NCBI GenBank assembly: GCA_045106555.1
Contig: JBGCET010000005.1
Span: 248,001-312,000, forward strand
Direction of reading: 5' to 3'
DNA length: 64,000 bases
From: JANQOZ01 sp045106555
GTDB taxonomy: Bacteria; Pseudomonadota; Gammaproteobacteria; Xanthomonadales; SZUA-38
Position 1 is the first letter of the stretch, and each line of letters starts with the position of its first letter. Below, in pieces: positions 1 through 9,404 of this stretch. Under the pieces are notes generated by a model, which saw only the letters and a list, made by a program, of their open reading frames with translations, was not told where the DNA came from and searched no databases. Made by a program: the position numbers and the translations under genes.

Positions 1-785
1 GCAATATCAGAAAGCTCGACGCTGATGCCATGATCTGCCGGATCGATGGTCCAGTGGCTTAGTTCACCGGCACGAAATTCTGCCACCTGAGTGATAGATG
101 AGGGGCTGATTTCATCCAGCCCATCTTCGGCGTGCACCACCATCACATGTTCAGCTCCGAGCTTGGCCAGTACTTTAGCGATGGGCGTCACCCAACGCGC
201 TGAATAGACTCCCATTACCTGGCGTTTCACCATGGCGGGATTGGTCATCGGGCCTAATAGGTTAAACAGCGTTCGGACGCCAAGCTCCTTTCTTACCGGC
301 ACCGCAAAGCGAGTGGCGCCGTGGTGAGCGGGTGCAAACATGAAGCCTATGCCCAGCTCATCAATACACGTTGCTACCTGCTCTGCAGACAGCTCCAAGT
401 TGACACCGGCAGCTTCCAACACGTCTGCACTGCCAGACTGACTGGAGACCGAACGGTTGCCGTGTTTGGCCACCCCTGCCCCACCTGCCGCAGCCACAAA
501 GGCGCACGCTGTGGACACGTTGAAGGTGCCAACGCCATCCCCGCCGGTGCCACAGGTATCGATAAGATCGGTCCGTTCTGGCGTGACCCGGGTCGCCCGC
601 TCTCGCATGACCTGGGCCGCGGCGGCAAGTTCCTCCACCGTTTCGCCCTTGGTTCTCAGCCCCATCAACAGCCCACCCATTTGGGCAGGCGTCGCGTCAC
701 CGTCCATAATCTGGTTCATCGCCTGGGTCATCTCAGCTTCAGTCAGATCATGACCGGTCGCCACATTTTCCAGAAGTTTACGCAT
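1..785 (-). CDS. trpD: Anthranilate phosphoribosyltransferase (partial, 3' end outside window)
   Basis: TrpD transfers the phosphoribosyl group of PRPP to anthranilate, the second step of tryptophan synthesis, in the cytosol. About 261 codons are visible, starting at the ATG complementary to 783-785 (MRKLLE...); the C-terminus lies beyond position 1. The PRPP-binding motif CGTGGDG and the downstream FNVST segment typical of the family are readable, followed by KHGNRSVSS, also a family hallmark. The gene starts 18 bases after the trpG stop, so the two are very likely co-transcribed, with trpC expected next. No frameshift is seen in the visible part. Confidence 0.95.
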   Translation of the reverse strand, partial: MRKLLENVATGHDLTEAEMTQAMNQIMDGDATPAQMGGLLMGLRTKGETVEELAAAAQVMRERATRVTPERTDLIDTCGTGGDGVGTFNVSTACAFVAAAGGAGVAKHGNRSVSSQSGSADVLEAAGVNLELSAEQVATCIDELGIGFMFAPAHHGATRFAVPVRKELGVRTLFNLLGPMTNPAMVKRQVMGVYSARWVTPIAKVLAKLGAEHVMVVHAEDGLDEISPSSITQVAEFRAGELSHWTIDPADHGISVELSDI

Positions 786-803
786 GAGCAGGCATCGCCT
801 CTT

Positions 804-1382
804 TCAGCAGCTTAAGAAGTTGGCCAGCAAATCGTGGCCGCAGCGAGTCAGTATAGACTCTGGGTGAAACTGGACCCCTTGAACGTCTAGCGACCGATGA
901 CGCAGGCCCATAATTTCCGCCCTATGGCCTTCCTCATCTTCCGTCCAGGCCGTCACTTCCAGGCAATCAGGAACGCTGTCGTCGGCCACGATCAGCGAGT
1001 GATAACGAGTGGCTTCAAAGGGGTTGGGTAAATCGGCAAACACGCCCTGGTTTTGATGGTGGATCATAGAGGTTTTGCCGTGCATCACTGTACTGGCGCG
1101 AACCACTTGGCCGCCATAAACCTCGCCAATGCACTGATGGCCAAGGCAGACACCCAGAATCGGCAGCTTACCGGCATACCGCGAAACAACATCATTGGAT
1201 ATTCCCGCCTGGGTGGGCGTGCACGGCCCAGGCGACAGCACAATGCGCTGGGGATCCAATGCCTCAATCTCATCCAGCGAGATTTGATCGTTGCGCACCG
1301 TATGGACCTTAGCCCCTAACTCACCAAAGTATTGAACCAGGTTGTAGGTAAATGAGTCGTAGTTGTCGATCATGAGCAGCAT
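804..1382 (-). CDS. trpG: Anthranilate synthase component II, glutamine amidotransferase
   Basis: This 192-residue class I glutamine amidotransferase supplies ammonia to TrpE (or to aminodeoxychorismate synthase if dual-purpose, as PabA/TrpG often is). The nucleophile Cys79 lies in GVCLGHQ, the oxyanion strand in LSPGPCTP (about 49-56), and the His173/Glu175 pair in FHPES near the C-terminus, so the triad is complete. Length is normal for the family. It sits directly upstream of trpD. The partner trpE is about 3.3 kb away in transcriptional order, separated by two unrelated genes, so trpGD may have its own promoter in the 142-base gap 1383-1524. Confidence 0.95.
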   Translation of the reverse strand: MLLMIDNYDSFTYNLVQYFGELGAKVHTVRNDQISLDEIEALDPQRIVLSPGPCTPTQAGISNDVVSRYAGKLPILGVCLGHQCIGEVYGGQVVRASTVMHGKTSMIHHQNQGVFADLPNPFEATRYHSLIVADDSVPDCLEVTAWTEDEEGHRAEIMGLRHRSLDVQGVQFHPESILTRCGHDLLANFLSC

Positions 1383-1524
1383 TGCGGGTCTAAGCTCTTG
1401 TTCGTGTAGGCATGGGGTAAGACGCTGCGTTCACAATAGCCGGTAGGATACCCATAATTGCAAAAGGGACCCAGGGATTTGTGGTTAAGAGTTTCTGGTA
1501 CCCTGCGACAAGTCCTGAAAACCT

Positions 1525-2601
1525 CTACTGGTCCCAGTCAGCGATCACCTGCTTACCCGCGGTGCTGTTTTTTGCCGCCTCCTCGTTCCCTTGCACCGCT
1601 ATTGTACAGTGCCTATCGAATTCGCCATCTTTTCCATCACGACCGCCTGACCTTTCGCACAGGGCATCAATCGTCCAAGGATTCAGTACCTTGAAGTGGC
1701 TCAACGCTACTGCAGCGTACTCTCTGACCTTAACATCACCCTGTGACAACTGGCCCTCCAACTCCTTGATTAGCTGCTGCGCCGTGTCGCCCGAAAGCTT
1801 GCCAGTATATTGGCCAGCAGTTCGACGAACTTCGCCTTCAGGGTCAGCTAACCCCCGCCGTATCCAGCCGGCTAATTCCTCTCCTTCCCCCAAGTATCCG
1901 AGCAAATCAATCCATACAAGGCGAGAATCAGACCACGGCGAAGCAGAAAACTCAGAATCCAACTCCCTGACGAACGGCAGTGCAGCAGTCCCCGCTGCGC
2001 CTAGCACATTGTAGAGCACGTCTAACGAATCGCCGGGGCTGAAGTCCCATTCGCGAGATCGTGCCCACTCAACCAACGCATCCTGCATACCTAATTCGGC
2101 CAACAACTCAGCCGCCATGCAGGCTTCCTTCTTGGAATTGTCTAGGGCGGCAATCAGGAATTCGGGGGTTACCGCGGCTGGCGGCGGCGAATAGAGAATG
2201 TGGGGTTCGCCCAGAATCAGGCGTTGTTCCAGGGCCTCAGAAAAATGATTGGACCCGGAGCAGTAGCCGCTATTCCACAGCCCCTCAGGTCGGGTCTTGG
2301 CAAAAACCAGATAGGTCTGTCCAACAACCATGCGATCACCTCGGTGACCACGAAACGTTCCGGCATATCCAGGATCGCCCTTCCAAACATGAAGCGTCTC
2401 GTAATCAATCTCCACGATGTTATGAGAACCCTTAACGTTCTCACCGACCAGAGAGTTACTTAACCCGATCACAAGCGCCGAGAAAACGACGTCCGCCCGG
2501 TGAAATTTTTCCTCAACTGTCGAATGAGCGCACAATGCATCGGACTGCTGAGGACAAGCCAGTGTGCAACCAATAAGAAGTAGTAAGCCCGCCCGGATCA
2601 T
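1525..2601 (-). CDS. Secreted protein, TIMP/NTR-like N-terminus plus HEAT-like repeats
   Basis: The 358-residue product starts with a hydrophobic signal region and a possible lipobox (LAC, about 14-16), so export is likely. Residues about 23-130 resemble the tissue-inhibitor-of-metalloproteinase/netrin-like fold seen in many bacterial exported proteins: an early Cys, a strand ending in LVFAKT, and a late Cys in GYCSGSNHF. Residues about 165-320 contain short Ala/Leu-rich helical pairs reminiscent of HEAT repeats (for example EVRRTAGQYTGKLSGDTAQQ and KVREYAAVALSHF). No catalytic motif is visible and no function can be assigned. It lies between trpG and a degenerate c-di-GMP protein, an unusual place for an envelope protein. 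Confidence 0.65.
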   Translation of the reverse strand: MIRAGLLLLIGCTLACPQQSDALCAHSTVEEKFHRADVVFSALVIGLSNSLVGENVKGSHNIVEIDYETLHVWKGDPGYAGTFRGHRGDRMVVGQTYLVFAKTRPEGLWNSGYCSGSNHFSEALEQRLILGEPHILYSPPPAAVTPEFLIAALDNSKKEACMAAELLAELGMQDALVEWARSREWDFSPGDSLDVLYNVLGAAGTAALPFVRELDSEFSASPWSDSRLVWIDLLGYLGEGEELAGWIRRGLADPEGEVRRTAGQYTGKLSGDTAQQLIKELEGQLSQGDVKVREYAAVALSHFKVLNPWTIDALCERSGGRDGKDGEFDRHCTIAVQGNEEAAKNSTAGKQVIADWDQ

Positions 2602-2665
2602 GACCGGATTGTGATCATCGTGCCAGCAGGGAACGCGGACCCGCCTGTTCGCAGACAGATATGTC

Positions 2666-4474
2666 TCAGGCGGTGGAGCCTAAAGACACTAACGGATGGG
2701 GTCCCGAATCGTTGGCCGCAGGCCGATCGAAGCGTCGCGCCAGCGGTAACAGTCGATAGTCTTTGCGCCACTCGTCGAAATCTGCCAAGGACATATCGCG
2801 ACCACAGGCAGGGCCTACCCCAATGGTGCAACCCAGATCCTGGAGTTTCATCCGCGCGGCATGATCAGTAATGCCGCAGGCAATGGGCGTGGCGTCCAGG
2901 CTTTGCGCTAAATTCACCAACGCCCCCACCATCCTTGCATCGCCCCGGTGGGCAACCAGACGACCCACAAACTGGGGATGAATGCGCAATTCTGCCAGCG
3001 GAAAGTCGCGCAGGAACTGGAGCGACGATAACGACCCGCCTACGCCGCTGATACTGATTTTTAAGCCTAAACCCGCCAACCTTTGCAGTACTGGATTAGC
3101 GGCTCCACCGTGATGTATGGCAGCCGTTTCATCGAAATCCAATTTAACCGCCGAGGGGTCGGAGCCATTGGCAGCCAAGCGGCGCGCAATCAGCTCCACC
3201 ATTGCCGGCCGAGTCAACACTTGGGGCGGCAAACACAGCGTAAGCTCGGGCCCGGGACCCTGCCTGTTCGCCAGATGAGCCAACGTTTGATCCAACAAAC
3301 GAACGGTCAAAGTTTCGGTCAAGTCGGCCCGGTCCGCCAGTCGATGCAGCGTGTCTGCAGGCACCAGACCCTGATCAGGGTGGGGCCAGCGCAAGCTCAC
3401 CTGACCGCCGGTACAGGCCCCGGAATCCAGACAAATCTGCGGCGCCACCCGTATTTCCGGCGGCGCAATCAAGCCACTGAGTGCCTTGCCCAGGTCTCGC
3501 TCCAGTTCTGAGCGCTGTTTGAGTGGGTTGCGCTGAACTGCGGCATACATCAACACGCCGCCGCCCCGACCTTTCGCATCAAACATGGCAAGTTCGGAAC
3601 GACGTAAGAGCTGTGGCGCCTGCTCCGCATGCTGGGGATACAGGGCGATCCCGACAGAAACACCGGGATCTGCAAGATATTCACCCACCGGATAGGGGCG
3701 AGTCAGTGTTCGGCGCAGTTTTTCAGCCACCCGGGTTGCCTGTAACGGGCCGCCAATGGCAGGCAGCAGCACGCTGAACTGATTGCCCCCCATGCGAGCC
3801 AAGGTATCGGATTGACGCACCGTGCTCTGCATCCGGTCGGCCACTTCACACAACACCTCGTCGCCGGCCATCTGACCGCAGTTTTCGTTAATGAGTCGGA
3901 AACGGTCTAAATCGAGAGTGACGACGGCAAAGATGGATTCGTTGCGCTGGGCGTGGCGCAATTCTTGGTTCAGCCTGTCGGTGAACAGGTGCCGATTGGC
4001 GAGCCCCGTGAGTCCGTCGTGCAGACTGTGATGCCACAGGGATTGCTCGTGGGCCATGGCGGCTTTTGCCTGACCAGCCTGGTTAAAGGCCAGCTCCAGA
4101 CCTGCGCGCAGACCGGCGGGTGTCAGGTGCTGGCGCAACAAAAAGCCTTGCGCGCCATGGGCTATGGCATGAGCCGCACACTCCTGATCTTCATTTTCAG
4201 ACAGCACCACCACCGGCGGACGTGCACCACAATGTTGCTGCAAGGTGTCGCTCAGTTCGCAGTAGGTGCCACGTCCAACAAAATCGTGATCCAACAAAAT
4301 GGCGCTGAAATCCCCGCTGGAAACCACCTCAGCGAACTGGGCAGGGCGATGGCAAACCGTTAACTCATAATGCAATCCACATTGAGACAGGGAGGAAATC
4401 AATGGATTTCGGTCCGAATTCGGATGATCAGCCAGTAACAGTCTGATTGGCTCTCCCTGTTGGGAAATCTGCAT
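2666..4474 (-). CDS. REC-GGDEF-EAL protein with degenerate catalytic motifs
   Basis: This is a three-domain cyclic-di-GMP-type protein. The ATG at 4474 (MQISQQGEP) is preferred over the in-frame ATG at 4507 because GAGG lies about 10 bases upstream; this gives 602 residues. An N-terminal receiver-like domain (about 8-125) keeps an Asp in AILLDHD but has Arg where the conserved Lys is expected. A GGDEF-fold domain follows (about 150-310) whose active-site loop reads GGNQF at 229-233. The C-terminal EAL-fold domain (about 335-580) has VSLRW in place of the EALLRW signature, and the usual DDFGTG segment reads SGVGGS. Neither synthesis nor hydrolysis of c-di-GMP is expected; by family knowledge (FimX, LapD) a binding or signalling role is more likely. 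It stands between trpE and trpG. Confidence 0.85.
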   Translation of the reverse strand: MQISQQGEPIRLLLADHPNSDRNPLISSLSQCGLHYELTVCHRPAQFAEVVSSGDFSAILLDHDFVGRGTYCELSDTLQQHCGARPPVVVLSENEDQECAAHAIAHGAQGFLLRQHLTPAGLRAGLELAFNQAGQAKAAMAHEQSLWHHSLHDGLTGLANRHLFTDRLNQELRHAQRNESIFAVVTLDLDRFRLINENCGQMAGDEVLCEVADRMQSTVRQSDTLARMGGNQFSVLLPAIGGPLQATRVAEKLRRTLTRPYPVGEYLADPGVSVGIALYPQHAEQAPQLLRRSELAMFDAKGRGGGVLMYAAVQRNPLKQRSELERDLGKALSGLIAPPEIRVAPQICLDSGACTGGQVSLRWPHPDQGLVPADTLHRLADRADLTETLTVRLLDQTLAHLANRQGPGPELTLCLPPQVLTRPAMVELIARRLAANGSDPSAVKLDFDETAAIHHGGAANPVLQRLAGLGLKISISGVGGSLSSLQFLRDFPLAELRIHPQFVGRLVAHRGDARMVGALVNLAQSLDATPIACGITDHAARMKLQDLGCTIGVGPACGRDMSLADFDEWRKDYRLLPLARRFDRPAANDSGPHPLVSLGSTA

Positions 4475-4710
4475 ACGTTGATGCCCTCGATAATGCTCAA
4501 TGCACAAGCGGGTTGCTGTTGTTCAGAAACCTGCTGCCTCAATCGACTCTATCGGCGGGTGTATTCCGGGACTTTAGTCTTTTGTTGAGATGGCACAATT
4601 GTGTCGTAAAAAACGCCGCCCACCGACGCACAATAATTCCTCGAGTGCTCTCACAGAACCCCATGGAGACTGCCAAAGTATGAAAGGGAGTTCTTATCGA
4701 TGGGGTCGGA

Positions 4711-6225
4711 TTAGAGACCCTTGGCCGCCTGTGCCACGGCCTTGAACAAGGCGCGACCTTTGTTCATGGTTTCTTCCCACTCAAGTTCGGGGTCTGAATC
4801 TGCAACGATCCCCGCACCAACCTGCACGTGTAGCTTGCCCTGACGGATAACCGCCGTACGAATGGCAATCGCGGTGTCCATCTGCCCCCACCAACCGATA
4901 TAACCCACAGCCCCAGCATAGATATTGCGCTTGTGGGGTTCCAGCTCATCAATAATTTCCATCGCCCGAACCTTTGGCGCACCCGAAAGGGTGCCTGCCG
5001 GAAAGGTCGCGCGAAGCGCATCCACCGGCCCTAATCCCGGCACCAGGGTGCCTTGAACCTCAGACACTATGTGCATGACGTGGGAGTAGCGCTCAATCAC
5101 CATTTGAGCGGCCAATTCAACGCTGCCAATCTCAGACACCCGACCGATGTCGTTGCGCCCCAGGTCAATTAGCATCAAATGTTCGGCCAGCTCTTTGGGG
5201 TCGTTCAGCAATTCCTGTTCCAGCGCCTGATCCAAGGCCACCGTGCTGCCTCGAGGTCGGGTACCGGCGATGGGCCGGACCATCACACGTCCTTGCTCCA
5301 GTCGAGTCATGACCTCTGGTGACGACCCCACCACCTCAGTATCGTCAAGGTTTAACAAGAACATGTAAGGGGATGGATTGAGCGCTCGCAGCGCCCGATA
5401 GACATTCACTGCGCTGGCTGCAAATGGCACCGTCAAACGCTGGGACAGCACCACCTGCATGATATCCCCTGCCGCAATGTATTCCTTGCAGCGGGCGATG
5501 GCCTGAATAAACTCTTTCTGATTAAAACCCGACTGAAAATCGGCCTCCGACAGCAGCTGCGCTGAACTGCTGTCAGGATAGGTCGCGCCGCTGTGGCGCA
5601 GCCGGTGGACTAGCTGATCCAGTCTGCGATTAACCCGGGCATATTCTCCAGGCTGCTCAGGGTCAGCACAGACGATCAGATACAGGCGACCGTGCAAATT
5701 GTCGAAAACTGCTACCTCTTCTGACAGCATCAGAGTGATTTCAGCGGTGCCTAGATGATCTGGAAGCCCATTGCCCTCCAACCTTGGCTCAATATAGCGC
5801 ACGCATTCGTAGCCAAAGTACCCCACGAGTCCACCACAGAACTGGGGCAGGCCTGGCAGTTCCGGAACGCGGTATTGGGCCTGTAGCTCCGTTACAGCCT
5901 GCAATGGGTCAGCCACCGTTTTTGAAGAAACAACCTGCCCAAACTCTTCTCTGACCAGATCATGATCGCGCACGAAAAATACGGTTTTGGCAGGAAGTCC
6001 AATCATGGAATAGCGCGACCACTGCTCGCCTCCTTGGACGGACTCCAGCAGATAGGCATAGGGCCCGTCCGCCAGCTTTCGATACACGCTCAGGGGGGTG
6101 TCCAGATCAGATAACACTTCCCGAAATACGGGAATACGGTTGTAGCCCTTATCAGCCAGTGCGGCAAAAGCAGCAGCGTCCATTGGTGGATAGATCCAGT
6201 CAGGAGAAGTTGAAGTCGAAGCCAT
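4711..6225 (-). CDS. trpE: Anthranilate synthase component I
   Basis: TrpE converts chorismate to anthranilate using ammonia from TrpG. The 504-residue protein has the N-terminal regulatory domain with the LLES element (59-62) associated with tryptophan feedback, and the chorismate-binding domain with motifs PSPYMF, GRNDIGR, ATFPAGTLSGAPK, and the C-terminal QVGAGIVADSDPE. All are intact. The start has only a weak ribosome-binding site. It begins 44 bases after the stop of the sortase-system histidine kinase on the same strand, so read-through from that gene is possible. No leader peptide or attenuator can be recognised in that short gap. Confidence 0.95.
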   Translation of the reverse strand: MASTSTSPDWIYPPMDAAAFAALADKGYNRIPVFREVLSDLDTPLSVYRKLADGPYAYLLESVQGGEQWSRYSMIGLPAKTVFFVRDHDLVREEFGQVVSSKTVADPLQAVTELQAQYRVPELPGLPQFCGGLVGYFGYECVRYIEPRLEGNGLPDHLGTAEITLMLSEEVAVFDNLHGRLYLIVCADPEQPGEYARVNRRLDQLVHRLRHSGATYPDSSSAQLLSEADFQSGFNQKEFIQAIARCKEYIAAGDIMQVVLSQRLTVPFAASAVNVYRALRALNPSPYMFLLNLDDTEVVGSSPEVMTRLEQGRVMVRPIAGTRPRGSTVALDQALEQELLNDPKELAEHLMLIDLGRNDIGRVSEIGSVELAAQMVIERYSHVMHIVSEVQGTLVPGLGPVDALRATFPAGTLSGAPKVRAMEIIDELEPHKRNIYAGAVGYIGWWGQMDTAIAIRTAVIRQGKLHVQVGAGIVADSDPELEWEETMNKGRALFKAVAQAAKGL

Positions 6226-6269
6226 TGTATCGCCGAATTCGCAGGCCGGGTGACTGTTAAGTCACCCCG

Positions 6270-8303
6270 TCAACTCGCTGGATTATTACTCACAACGCCG
6301 AACAGGTTCATCACAAACTCTACGCCCGTGTCATCACTGCGATTGCGAGCCGAAATTCGTCCCCCGTGAGCCCGCACGATCAGACGCACGATGTGTAGCC
6401 CCAAACCCAGATGCGGTTGATCAGTGTCCTCCCCGCGGGACGACACCAACGAATCGAAAATCTGCTCCTTGAGTTGCTCCGGCAGCAACGGACCATCGTT
6501 GCCGAACACCAGCCGCCAACCCTTGCCCAGTCGGCTAAGGGTCAGCGTTACCTGCCCACGCGCAGGGCAAAACCCGGCGGCGTTGTCGGCCAGCTTGTCG
6601 AGCATCTGGGCCAGCAGCTCCGGCGCGCCCTTCATCATCGCTGCATCCGGGAGCTGCACCTGCCATTGGCAGTGGGTGTAGACGCTGCGGTATCCGTCAA
6701 CACAACCGCTGATAACATCGGTAAAATCAAACTCCAATGCCTCGGCCTGCTCCAGACTATGTTCCAAGCGGCTGGCCTCACTCATCGCGCTGAGAATATT
6801 TCGTAGCCGGCCGGCACCCTCGTCCGCCCTTAGAGCGAAGGTCTGGGCCTGCTCGGAGAGCGCCTCATGTTTCAAATTCTCCAGCGAAGAACGAACCACG
6901 GCCAGCGGCGTATTGAGTTCATGGGATAGCTTACTGGCGAGGGTTTTCAGATAGTGATTGTAAGATCTAAGTTCGGCAAACAGGCCCGAAAAACTGCGCG
7001 CCAGGTCGCCAATTTCATCACTGGCGCTGGTGCCGGGCAGGGGCACCTCGTCGGCCGCGGCAAAGCGGCTCAGGGCCTGCTCCGAGGCATCCCGCAGGCG
7101 TCGAATCCTAATGCTAAGCCAAGTGTTATGTGCCAGCAGCCCCAGGACAACTATGGCCACCACCAGCAGGGTTAAACCCAACAGTCGAAGAGCACTCTGA
7201 TTGGTGGCCAGCAGGAGCGGATCTGCGGGCTGCTCCAGCACCAGTATCGCGCCGGAGTTTCCCAATGGCATGGCCGCCGACGCCTCCACTTTGCCCGCCG
7301 AAACTCGTCGCCAACTGACGCTGGCCCGGCCCTGTTTGGCGGCCAGAATTTCCGGCCCGCTGAGCTGTAGGTCAACAGCTGAGCCTCGAGAAGCCGTTTG
7401 TTCCAGCGTGTGCCCGGCCAACAGGCGATACGCCAAACGTTGCCAGCCAGTGGGTGCCTCACCGCTAACGCTGCCCAGGTTGCCCGCGTAGGCCAAAACC
7501 CAACCTTGTGGGTGCAAAATCCAAGCCCTTGAGCCTTTAGCCACCAGCGCGCTGAGTTCACCCATCAACGTATTGTTAACCTCAATCAGGCGGGAGGCTT
7601 CAGCAGAGGGGGCTGTTGTGACGATCTGAGGATCGCCTAACCCCTGTCCGGTATCAATGGCGCCCAAGTCCAGCGTATCGCCGAGTAGTGCTCGCGGTAA
7701 CTGCAGCTCAACCTGGTACCCGCTGGAGGTTTCCCGCCAACTGCCCTGCACTGGGGGTGGCAGCGGATTGATTGCGCTTTGCGACGAATTTGCGCCTGCA
7801 CCCAGGGGCAGAAGGGTGAACGAACCCGGAACGCTGGGCAACAGCCGGTATCGAGTAAACCCGCGCAGGTCGCGTAGATTAATTTGCAGGTGATCACCAG
7901 GTTGGTAAACGCCGGCCCGTTCACTGGCGCGTTGACTACTGGCATCACGCACGTTAATCAATGCGTAAACGTTGCGTTGCCAGCTGGCCAGGGACAGGGC
8001 CACGGAAAAGCGATCCTGACGACCATCAAATACCTGCTGATAGTCTAGCCATATTTGCCAGTCTCCGGCGTAACCGTCAACCTGAACGGGGGGATCGATA
8101 GGGTTAAGGTAGAGATCAAATTCACCAAAGGTCGGCAGCAGAGAAAGATCCAAACTGGCCGCCAAAGCACTGGTGCTAGCCAGCTGGGCCTGGGCCCGAG
8201 ACTCCCTCAGAAAGCTCTCGACCTGACGGGCACTCTGCCAGGCCACCACGGGCAATACTGCCAACACCAGAACAAACACCAGCAGTTGTCTTCGCAGCGT
8301 CAA
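6270..8303 (-). CDS. Sensor histidine kinase of a proteobacterial dedicated sortase system
   Basis: This 677-residue membrane kinase has TM helices at about 4-22 and 372-392 flanking a large periplasmic sensor region. A HAMP-like linker follows, then a HisKA domain with His461 in LSHELNTPL, then an HATPase domain with a LGLGLHIVR G-box. The start codon appears to be TTG (8303) with a poor ribosome-binding site. It follows the response regulator gene by 52 bases. Its position facing a VIT/vWA sortase substrate and a marine-type sortase matches the histidine kinase of the dedicated sortase system known from marine proteobacteria. The sensed signal is unknown. Confidence 0.85.
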   Translation of the reverse strand: MTLRRQLLVFVLVLAVLPVVAWQSARQVESFLRESRAQAQLASTSALAASLDLSLLPTFGEFDLYLNPIDPPVQVDGYAGDWQIWLDYQQVFDGRQDRFSVALSLASWQRNVYALINVRDASSQRASERAGVYQPGDHLQINLRDLRGFTRYRLLPSVPGSFTLLPLGAGANSSQSAINPLPPPVQGSWRETSSGYQVELQLPRALLGDTLDLGAIDTGQGLGDPQIVTTAPSAEASRLIEVNNTLMGELSALVAKGSRAWILHPQGWVLAYAGNLGSVSGEAPTGWQRLAYRLLAGHTLEQTASRGSAVDLQLSGPEILAAKQGRASVSWRRVSAGKVEASAAMPLGNSGAILVLEQPADPLLLATNQSALRLLGLTLLVVAIVVLGLLAHNTWLSIRIRRLRDASEQALSRFAAADEVPLPGTSASDEIGDLARSFSGLFAELRSYNHYLKTLASKLSHELNTPLAVVRSSLENLKHEALSEQAQTFALRADEGAGRLRNILSAMSEASRLEHSLEQAEALEFDFTDVISGCVDGYRSVYTHCQWQVQLPDAAMMKGAPELLAQMLDKLADNAAGFCPARGQVTLTLSRLGKGWRLVFGNDGPLLPEQLKEQIFDSLVSSRGEDTDQPHLGLGLHIVRLIVRAHGGRISARNRSDDTGVEFVMNLFGVVSNNPAS

Positions 8304-8309
8304 AGCAGA

Positions 8310-8324
8310 GCGGTCAGTGAACAG
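8310..8324 (+). repeat. 15-base word GCGGTCAGTGAACAG, copy 1
   Basis: Exact match to 9328-9342, placed in the 52-base gap between the response regulator stop and the kinase start. It may be an autoregulatory operator; this is inference from position only. Confidence 0.4.
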
Positions 8325-8355
8325 AAAGGCACGGGAGAAAATTCAACCCAGCAAA

Positions 8356-9054
8356 TCAATCAGGCGATGCACGCCAGCGGTAACCGGCCCCATGAACCGT
8401 GTCAATCCAGTCAAACGCCGGATCAACGGCGACAAACTTTTTCCGTATGCGTTTGATGTGAGAGGTGATGGTTGAAGCGTCCACCACCACGTTGGCGTCG
8501 TCCATTAGTTGGTCTCTGGATTTTACGTGGCCGGGGAACCTGGCCAGCGTATGCACCATCCAAAACTCCGTGACCGTCAGTGCTACCGGTTGGTCTTGCC
8601 ACAGCGCAGCCATGCGCTCCAGGGCCAACGTCAGGTCGCCCTGCTCCACCGTCGCGGTTTGCGGATCAGGTGACCGCAGCGCTTCGATGCGGCGAAATAG
8701 CGCTACCACTCGTGCCAGCAGGTGCTGCAGGCTGATGTCTTTGGTCAGGTAATCATCCGCTCCCAGCCGCAGGCCGGAAATGACGTCCAGGTCGCTGTCA
8801 CGGGCGGTGAGAAAAATAATCGGCAAAGAACGGGAACGACTGCGTAGCTCACGACACAGGTCAAAGCCTCCTTCCGGCTCATTGCCCAATCCAATGTCGA
8901 TAATGACCAGGTCAGGCAAACGGCCACTAAAGGCCCGCAATGCGCTGGCCCGATCGGCCAGGCCCTCGCACTCGTATCCGTAACGCGTAAAGGCGGACAA
9001 ATAGTTTTCCCGAATGGCAGCATCGTCCTCGACGATAGCGATCTTTCGACTCAT
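8356..9054 (-). CDS. OmpR-family response regulator of the dedicated sortase system
   Basis: The ATG at 9054 (MSRKIAIVEDD) is chosen because AGGAG lies 8 bases upstream; an open frame extending to 9156 has no comparable signal. The 232-residue product has a receiver domain with the acidic pair in VEDD, the phospho-acceptor Asp in VIIDIG and the Lys in LTKD, then a winged-helix DNA-binding domain ending in DTVHGAGYRW. It precedes the kinase gene and is divergent from the sortase substrate gene across a 350-base gap, the usual layout for a regulator controlling that operon. Targets are inferred, not shown. Confidence 0.88.
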   Translation of the reverse strand: MSRKIAIVEDDAAIRENYLSAFTRYGYECEGLADRASALRAFSGRLPDLVIIDIGLGNEPEGGFDLCRELRSRSRSLPIIFLTARDSDLDVISGLRLGADDYLTKDISLQHLLARVVALFRRIEALRSPDPQTATVEQGDLTLALERMAALWQDQPVALTVTEFWMVHTLARFPGHVKSRDQLMDDANVVVDASTITSHIKRIRKKFVAVDPAFDWIDTVHGAGYRWRASPD

Positions 9055-9404
9055 TGCGCAGGCTCCTGTGGGCGTCATTGGGGCCGTTCCTTCGACCCGT
9101 GGGTATTTCCCCGTTGATCGGCTCGCGGCCGACTCAACACCACCTATCGTACGCAAAGTCTCGCGCGCAGTCCTTATTCAAAAGTCCCTGCCCGATGAAT
9201 GCCACATCTCATCACGGTATTGGCACAGCCCAAGCCATCAGGTGCCCTGTTTCCCTGTTGTCATAACGCTCCCTCAAGACCTCCCGCAGGTGTCAGGACG
9301 ACACAAAGCCCCAAGGAAGGGGCGCCGGCGGTCAGTGAACAGGGAACGACAACAGACTATGCCACTTAAGGATCCGGTTGAAAAACCGTAAGGAGCTGAC
9401 CTTG
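9055..9404. promoter_or_regulatory. Divergent intergenic region of the sortase system
   Basis: These 350 bases separate the regulator gene from the sortase substrate gene, so promoters for both operons must lie here. No convincing -35/-10 pair could be fixed by eye. It contains TTCCCTGTT near 9249 and the inverted version near 9338, and a copy of a 15-base word (9328-9342) that recurs just before the kinase gene. AAGGAG at about 9390-9395 is the ribosome-binding site of the substrate gene. No small gene is evident. Confidence 0.55.
9328..9342 (+). repeat. 15-base word GCGGTCAGTGAACAG, copy 2
   Basis: This copy lies about 62 bases upstream of the sortase substrate start. An identical copy in the same orientation is at 8310-8324, between the response regulator and kinase genes. 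Both sit in non-coding gaps of one regulatory system, so they could be binding sites of its response regulator; chance is possible with only two copies. Confidence 0.4.
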
